A stretch of DNA of 11,400 nucleotides from Castellaniella sp. UBA6218 (GTDB lineage: Bacteria; Pseudomonadota; Gammaproteobacteria; Burkholderiales; Burkholderiaceae_B). The notes under the pieces were generated by a model. That model ran no database searches. It was not told where the DNA came from and saw only the letters and a list, made by a program, of their open reading frames with translations. Shown in pieces: positions 8,018 through 11,400 of the stretch. A program made the position numbers and the translations under genes. The stretch's first letter is position 1. Every line of letters starts with the position of its first letter. The stretch covers positions 165 through 11,564 of the forward strand of contig DISE01000047.1 in assembly GCA_002421865.1 (NCBI GenBank). Direction: 5' to 3'.

Positions 8018-8628
8018 CAGCCGATCCGGGAGTTCTTCAGCAGTGTGCGGATGTCGTCACGCACGGCTTCGGGCTGCTGCGCATCGGGGAAACGCATCAT
8101 CAGGTGACCCAGAGGGTCGACGATCCACAGCCCACGCGCCAGTTCGGCGGCGGGGTCGGCCGCATCGGGGGCCAGCCAGGCCGCCAGCCGGGCGGGATCG
8201 GCGCGCAGGATGTGTGTGCCGGTGTAGGCTTTTTCGACCACGGGGGCCGCGGGCGCGTCGTCAGTGATGAACCAGACGCGTTCCAGCCGGTCGACTTCCT
8301 TGCCCTGGCTGGCGTGGGAATTGCGCAGCACGAACAGCCCACGGACGCAGGATTCCGGGCAGGCGCCGGGCCCCGCGCTGATCAGCAGCCACTGGCCTTT
8401 GAGCTGGCTCAGGTCGTAGGGCTGGCCCTGTTCGTCCCGCAGGGCCAGATCGCCCGGGATGGGGCGCTGCGGCTCGATCAATTGGCCGTAGTGGGTGCGC
8501 GACTCGGGGCGCAGGCCCAGGGACGGCACGTAGTAGGCCAGCAGGGCGAACGCCACCGGCGCCAGGCAGACCAGCAGGATGGCGATGAGAGGGCGGATGG
8601 AGCGGGCGCGGGCGGGTGAGGTCGTCAT
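8017..8628 (-). CDS. Membrane-anchored Sco-like (thioredoxin-fold) protein lacking the Sco histidine
   Basis: A 203-residue protein with one N-terminal membrane helix (IRPLIAILLVCLAPVAFALL, about 11-30) and a periplasmic domain resembling Sco/SenC. LKGQWLLISAGPGACPESC (76-94, Cys90 and Cys94) lines up with the Sco FRGKILLVFFGYTQCPDVC, keeping CxxxC. The later stretch ARGLWIVDPLGHLMMRF aligns with the Sco HSSAFYLMDREGEARAL, but the Sco copper-ligand histidine is replaced; a histidine does occur at 175 in the turn after it. The chosen ATG at 8628 forms a 4-nt ATGA overlap with the surf1 stop; an upstream ATG at 8715 would add 29 residues, put an internal start inside surf1 and give a non-membrane N-terminus, so it is disfavoured. 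It sits between surf1 and ctaA, suggesting a role in oxidase assembly, perhaps thiol reduction of CuA-site cysteines rather than copper carriage. The function is inferred. Confidence 0.85.
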   Translation of the reverse strand: MTTSPARARSIRPLIAILLVCLAPVAFALLAYYVPSLGLRPESRTHYGQLIEPQRPIPGDLALRDEQGQPYDLSQLKGQWLLISAGPGACPESCVRGLFVLRNSHASQGKEVDRLERVWFITDDAPAAPVVEKAYTGTHILRADPARLAAWLAPDAADPAAELARGLWIVDPLGHLMMRFPDAQQPEAVRDDIRTLLKNSRIG

Positions 8629-9404
8629 GCGTGGGGAGAAGGTGAGGGGCGGCGCAGGGTGCGCCAGGCTGTGATGCAGGCCGCGATCAGTGCGATCGCG
8701 GCGAAGCTGAACCATTGCAGGGCGTAGTTGTAGTTCTGGCTGGCGTTCGTCGAGGGGCCAGGCCAGTCCTGGACCAGATCCGCGTCATGCGCGGGGTCCT
8801 GAAGCAGTACGACCGGCAGCAGATCCAGACCGGTGGCCGTCGCCAGGGCGTCCAGCGGCAGGTTCTGCATCCGGGGTGGGCGGCCGTCGGCGGCGGGGAA
8901 GGGTTCGGGCAGGGAGGCGTCCGGCCGGCCGGTCAGGCTGCCCAGATCGAACAGGCGGGGCACCCGGTGCAGCAGCGTGCCCTGGACCCGGACCGGACCG
9001 GGCGCCGCGTCCAGGTCGGGCAGCGTGGCGGGTGGCAGTGGACGGGCGACCCAGCCGCGCAGCACCAGCACGGCGGTGCCGGGACTGTCCTGGAGTTCGA
9101 GCGGGGTCGCCACCCAGAGACCGGGCCGGCCTTTGAGGTTGCGATTGTCCAGGAGTACAGTAAACGGGTTGAGCCAGTGCCCTTGGGCGCTGGCCGTATG
9201 CCAGTCGGGGCCGTCGCGGCGCCGCGCATCCAGCGTCCGGGCCGGCGCCCGCCTGCCCGCCTCGATGGCGGCCAGCAGCGTTTCGCGTTCATGGGCGCGT
9301 CGCAGTTGCCATTGGCCGGCGCCAACGCAGGCCGCGCCCAGCAACGCCAGCAGGATCAAGGCCAGGACGGCCTTCTTGCGGGATGCGGGTTGCGGCGGGG
9401 TCAT
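8625..9404 (-). CDS. surf1: SURF1-family cytochrome c oxidase assembly protein
   Basis: A 259-residue inner-membrane protein of the SURF1/Shy1 family, implicated in heme A insertion or early assembly of subunit I. It has two membrane helices, about 11-30 and 228-248, enclosing a large periplasmic domain, the normal family layout. Signatures are GQWQLRR (30-36), VLLDNRNLKGRPG (83-95), VLVLRGWV (112-119) and NYNYALQWFSF (224-234). The start ATG at 9402-9404 has a weak AGGA (9417-9420) with long spacing. The gene begins only 35 nt from the divergent DUF2909 gene, so its promoter, if it has one of its own, must lie inside that gene, or it depends on read-through from ctaE. Its stop overlaps the Sco-like gene by 4 nt. 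Identification is secure. Confidence 0.94.
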   Translation of the reverse strand: MTPPQPASRKKAVLALILLALLGAACVGAGQWQLRRAHERETLLAAIEAGRRAPARTLDARRRDGPDWHTASAQGHWLNPFTVLLDNRNLKGRPGLWVATPLELQDSPGTAVLVLRGWVARPLPPATLPDLDAAPGPVRVQGTLLHRVPRLFDLGSLTGRPDASLPEPFPAADGRPPRMQNLPLDALATATGLDLLPVVLLQDPAHDADLVQDWPGPSTNASQNYNYALQWFSFAAIALIAACITAWRTLRRPSPSPHA

Positions 9405-9417
9405 ACGATGCTTACAT
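9390..9417 (+). promoter_or_regulatory. Candidate promoter for the plus-strand DUF2909 gene
   Basis: TTGCGG (9390-9395), a 16-nt spacer and TTACAT (9412-9417) preceded by TG at 9409-9410 resemble a weak extended -10 promoter. It would start transcription about 15 nt before the DUF2909 start codon, and it overlaps the beginning of surf1 on the other strand. It is the best match in the only available space but is weak. Confidence 0.25.
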
Positions 9418-9439
9418 CCTGGTGTTGCGGGGAATACCC

Positions 9440-9637
9440 ATGAAAATTCTGATCGTCGTGCTGTTCCTGGGGGTGCTCGTCAGCCTGGGTTCCGCCATGA
9501 AGTATCTCATGCAGGACCGGGGCCGCACCGACCGGATGGCCTGGGCCCTGACGTGGAGGGTGGGGTTGTCGATCCTGCTGTTCCTGTTCCTGTTGCTGGC
9601 GCATGCGCTGGGATGGATAAACCCGAACATGACATGA
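9440..9637 (+). CDS. DUF2909 twin-transmembrane small protein
   Basis: A 65-residue membrane protein with two helices (about 2-23 and 39-58) joined by a short charged turn (QDRGRTDR). It closely resembles the DUF2909 / twin-transmembrane family that occurs beside cox genes in betaproteobacteria. The start ATG at 9440 is favoured by GGGGA at 9429-9433 with 6-nt spacing; an earlier in-frame start at 9383 would overlap surf1 and spoil the membrane N-terminus. It is the only plus-strand gene in this minus-strand cluster, lying between ctaE and surf1, tail to tail with ctaE. Its function is unknown; the conserved location suggests a link to oxidase assembly or stability. Confidence 0.87.
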   Translation: MKILIVVLFLGVLVSLGSAMKYLMQDRGRTDRMAWALTWRVGLSILLFLFLLLAHALGWINPNMT

Positions 9638-9647
9638 CACCGGACAC

Positions 9648-9671
9648 GGGGCGGTCCCTGCGGACTGTCCC
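9648..9671 (+). terminator. GC-rich hairpin after DUF2909, possible terminator without a T-run
   Basis: GGGGCGGTCC (9648-9657) can pair with GGACTGTCCC (9662-9671) over ten positions, eight Watson-Crick and two G-U on the plus strand, around a CTGC loop. On the minus strand the two G-U pairs become C-A mismatches, so it favours the plus-strand transcript. It starts 10 nt after the DUF2909 stop. No T-run follows, so termination would be weak or Rho-assisted; it might instead protect the 3' end. The rest of the 9638-9748 gap shows nothing clear. Confidence 0.4.
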
Positions 9672-9748
9672 ATGTCCGTCGCGTCCGGGCGGCCTGCGAG
9701 CCGTGGGACGGGAGGATGCCTCGGCTGGAGATGCCCCCCGCTGGCCAC

Positions 9749-10624
9749 TTACAGCCAGTACACGAAGATGTACAGGCCCAGCCAGACCACGTCCACGAAG
9801 TGCCAGTACCAGGCGGCGCCCTCGAAGCCGAAATGGTGTTCGGCGGTGAAGTGACCGCGCACCAGCCGCAGCCAGATCACGGACAGCATGGTGGCGCCCA
9901 GGATCACGTGGAAGCCATGGAAGCCGGTCAGCATGTAGAACAGAGCACCGTAGGCGCCCGAGGTGAAACGCAGGTTCAGTTCGGTGTAGGCGTGATGGTA
10001 TTCATAGGCCTGGCAGGCGACGAAGGTGAAGCCCAGGAGCACCGTCAGGCCCAGCCAGAAGATCGCCTTGGATCGGTGCGCCGCGCGCAAGGCGTGGTGA
10101 GCGATGGTCAGCGTGACACCGGAGGACAGCAGCAGCGCGGTGTTGATGGTGGGCAGCCAGAACGGGCCCACGGTCTGGAAGGACGCGATGGTGCCCGCCG
10201 GGCCCTGGTTCGGCCAGGTGCCGCTGAAACCGGGCCACAGCAGGGTCTGGGTGTCCAGGCTGCTCAGCCACGGCGTGGTGACTTCGCGGGTGTACCACAG
10301 CGACCCGAAGAAGGCCGAGAAGAACATGACCTCGGAGAAGATGAACCAGGCCATGCTCCAGCGGTAGGAATGGTCGATGCGCTGGCTGTTCATGCCGCCT
10401 TCGGACTCGCGGATGGCGTCGCCGAACCAGCCGTAGAGCACGACGAACATGCACAGGATGCCGGCCAGGCAGAGCCAGGGGCCGATCGCGTAACTGTTGA
10501 CCCACAGGGCCGCTCCGATCAGGGTGGCCAGCATGCTCAGGCTGGCCCGGATCGGGTGGACCGAATCCGGCGGGACATAATAGTAGGGGGCTTCGCCGGT
10601 GTGGGCCATCTGGGCGGTCGTCAT
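9749..10624 (-). CDS. ctaE: Cytochrome c oxidase subunit III
   Basis: A 291-residue, seven-helix core subunit (CoxC/CtaE) of the aa3-type heme-copper oxidase in the inner membrane. It stabilises subunit I and its proton uptake. Typical segments are YGWFGDAIRES (64-74), HSYRWSMAWFIFSEVMFFSAFF (85-106, partial, with conserved Glu98), TGFHGFHVILG (233-243) and the C-terminal HFVDVVWLGLYIFVYW (275-290). The length is normal. The ATG at 10622-10624 has a strong AGGAG (10633-10637 on the plus numbering) 8 nt upstream, better than its neighbours, consistent with high expression. It follows DUF2970 by 29 nt and is last in the structural part of the cluster before the opposing DUF2909 gene. Identification is certain. 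Confidence 0.98.
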   Translation of the reverse strand: MTTAQMAHTGEAPYYYVPPDSVHPIRASLSMLATLIGAALWVNSYAIGPWLCLAGILCMFVVLYGWFGDAIRESEGGMNSQRIDHSYRWSMAWFIFSEVMFFSAFFGSLWYTREVTTPWLSSLDTQTLLWPGFSGTWPNQGPAGTIASFQTVGPFWLPTINTALLLSSGVTLTIAHHALRAAHRSKAIFWLGLTVLLGFTFVACQAYEYHHAYTELNLRFTSGAYGALFYMLTGFHGFHVILGATMLSVIWLRLVRGHFTAEHHFGFEGAAWYWHFVDVVWLGLYIFVYWL

Positions 10625-10653
10625 TGTTGTCTCTCCTCTTGATCTTCCGTCTT

Positions 10654-10848
10654 TTAGGCCGTCGCCAGGCGCACGGCCAGTATCAGCAGCAATACGAACA
10701 CCGCTCCGCCGATCAGGCCCGCCGCGATCAGGTGCGACGGGCGCAGATGCGACAGGTCCTCGTCGTGGCCGGAGCGCTTGCGCAGCCCCAGGAACGCCCA
10801 GGCGACCGTGCGCATCGAGCGCAGGAACGTGTTGCGTGATTCCGTCAT
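10654..10848 (-). CDS. DUF2970 small membrane protein
   Basis: A 64-residue protein with one C-terminal membrane helix (about 40-62). The N-terminal half is basic and contains RTVAWAFLGLRKRSGHDEDL, the recognisable DUF2970 signature, with LRPSHLIAAGL preceding the helix. It is found in betaproteobacterial cox clusters; no biochemical role is known to me. The ATG at 10848 is chosen because it forms a 4-nt ATGA overlap with the upstream small assembly gene; a longer frame from 10923 would overlap that gene almost fully. It probably travels with ctaE in one transcript. Family assignment is good, function open. Confidence 0.88.
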   Translation of the reverse strand: MTESRNTFLRSMRTVAWAFLGLRKRSGHDEDLSHLRPSHLIAAGLIGGAVFVLLLILAVRLATA

Positions 10849-10961
10849 CCCACGACCCCGTACAGATTCGCGCGCACGAAGGTCCACACCAGGATGGCCA
10901 CGGCGGACAGGGCCAGGATCCATCCCATGCGGCGATTGCGGCGGCGTTGTTCAGGAGTCAT
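10845..10961 (-). CDS. Cytochrome oxidase small assembly protein (38 residues)
   Basis: A very short open frame beginning MTPEQRRRNRRMGWILALSA, with a basic N-terminus and a single membrane helix (about 13-30), ending VRANLYGVVG and TGA. MTPEQRxxNRRxG is the pattern of the small assembly protein found just after ctaD in betaproteobacteria. It starts 10 nt after the ctaD stop and overlaps DUF2970 by 4 nt. In related clusters cox11/ctaG usually comes next; here it does not. The gene is easily missed because of its length. The role in oxidase assembly is inferred from its conserved location. Confidence 0.82.
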   Translation of the reverse strand: MTPEQRRRNRRMGWILALSAVAILVWTFVRANLYGVVG

Positions 10962-10971
10962 GTCGAGCGTC

Positions 10972-11400
10972 TCAGTGGCTGGCTTCGTATTGGGGAGGCG
11001 TCACGAAGGTATGGTAGGGCGCGGGCGAGGGCACCGTCCATTCCAGGCCTTCGGCTCCTTCCCAGGGGTTGGCCGCCGCCGGCGCGCCTTGGCCGCGGAC
11101 CGCCTTGATCACGATATAGGCCAGCAGCAGTTGCGACAGGCCGAACCAGTAGGCGCCGATCGTGGCGATCTGGTGGAAGTCGGTGAACTGCGCGGCGTAG
11201 TCCGCGTAGCGGCGCGGCATGCCGGCCAGACCCAGGAAGTGCATCGGGAAGAATGTGATGTTGAACGAGATCATCGTCATCCAGAAGTGCCACTTGCCCA
11301 GGCGTTCGTCGTACATGTGGCCGCACCATTTCGGCAGCCAGTAATAGGTGGCGCCGAACAGGGCGAACAGCGATCCGGCCACCAGCACGTAGTGGAAGTG
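10972..11400 (-). CDS. ctaD: Cytochrome c oxidase subunit I, C-terminal part (5' end outside window)
   Basis: The last 142 residues of the catalytic subunit (CoxA/CtaD), read from the window edge to TGA at 10972-10974. The visible part starts HFHYVLVAGSLFALFGATYYW; the two histidines of HFH correspond to the heme a3 and heme a axial ligands (His376 and His378 in the bovine enzyme). It continues with GKWHFWMTMISFNITFFPMHFLGLAGMPRRY, typical of subunit I helices XI-XII, and NPWEGAEGLEWTVPSPAPYHTF near the end, a hallmark of the aa3-type C-terminus. It is the most upstream visible gene of the minus-strand cluster, so the cluster promoter lies outside the window. Identification is certain. Confidence 0.98.
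   Translation of the reverse strand, partial: HFHYVLVAGSLFALFGATYYWLPKWCGHMYDERLGKWHFWMTMISFNITFFPMHFLGLAGMPRRYADYAAQFTDFHQIATIGAYWFGLSQLLLAYIVIKAVRGQGAPAAANPWEGAEGLEWTVPSPAPYHTFVTPPQYEASH

Noticed and set aside
6123..8107. Two long plus-strand open frames (392 and 386 codons) opposite ctaB and ctaA
   Set aside because: They are opposite clearly identified membrane enzymes, are Gly/Gln/Arg/His-rich, and show no domain; they are composition-driven shadows.
8629..8715. A longer N-terminus for the Sco-like protein starting at 8715
   Set aside because: The extra 29 residues overlap surf1 and are hydrophilic before the membrane anchor, while the ATG at 8628 gives the usual ATGA overlap seen elsewhere in this cluster.

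Overview
The window looks like chromosomal, high-GC betaproteobacterial DNA. The gene content, the protein sequences and a cox cluster carrying the DUF2970, DUF2909 and small-assembly-protein genes point to Burkholderiales, most likely Alcaligenaceae (Bordetella/Achromobacter relatives). This placement is by recognition and was not tested by a search. No mobile elements, tRNA/rRNA genes or CRISPR arrays were seen.

Left part (1-2647, plus strand): the 3' end of aspS (aspartyl-tRNA synthetase), followed 15 nt later by an endonuclease/exonuclease/phosphatase (EEP) family gene, then rpoH (heat-shock sigma-32). Between the EEP gene and rpoH lies a letter-perfect CIRCE element (TTAGCACTC-N9-GAGTGCTAA), the operator of the HrcA heat-shock repressor, so the heat-shock sigma factor itself appears to be under HrcA control. 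A strong intrinsic terminator lies about 170 nt after rpoH.

Middle (2648-5302, plus strand): one large gene for an 884-residue CPA1-type cation/proton antiporter with a long cytoplasmic helical region and a C-terminal cyclic-nucleotide-binding-like domain, an architecture reminiscent of plant SOS1 and animal sperm NHE. It ends one base from the convergent sco gene.

Right part (5304-11400, almost all minus strand): an aa3-type cytochrome c oxidase biogenesis cluster. Read in transcription order (right to left) it is ctaD (subunit I, 3' part only), a 38-residue small assembly protein, DUF2970, ctaE (subunit III), then a plus-strand DUF2909 gene, then surf1, a membrane-anchored Sco-like CxxxC protein, ctaA (heme A synthase), ctaB/cyoE (heme O synthase) and sco (copper chaperone). 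Many junctions are 1- or 4-nt stop/start overlaps, suggesting translational coupling. Together they make the oxidase subunits, synthesise heme A from protoheme through heme O, and deliver copper.

Most noteworthy: the CIRCE in front of rpoH; the lack of a ctaG/cox11 gene where this cluster normally has one; a second Sco-like protein that keeps the CxxxC pair but lacks the copper-ligand histidine; and the fused antiporter. I found no wholly new system; most of the window is ordinary core genome.
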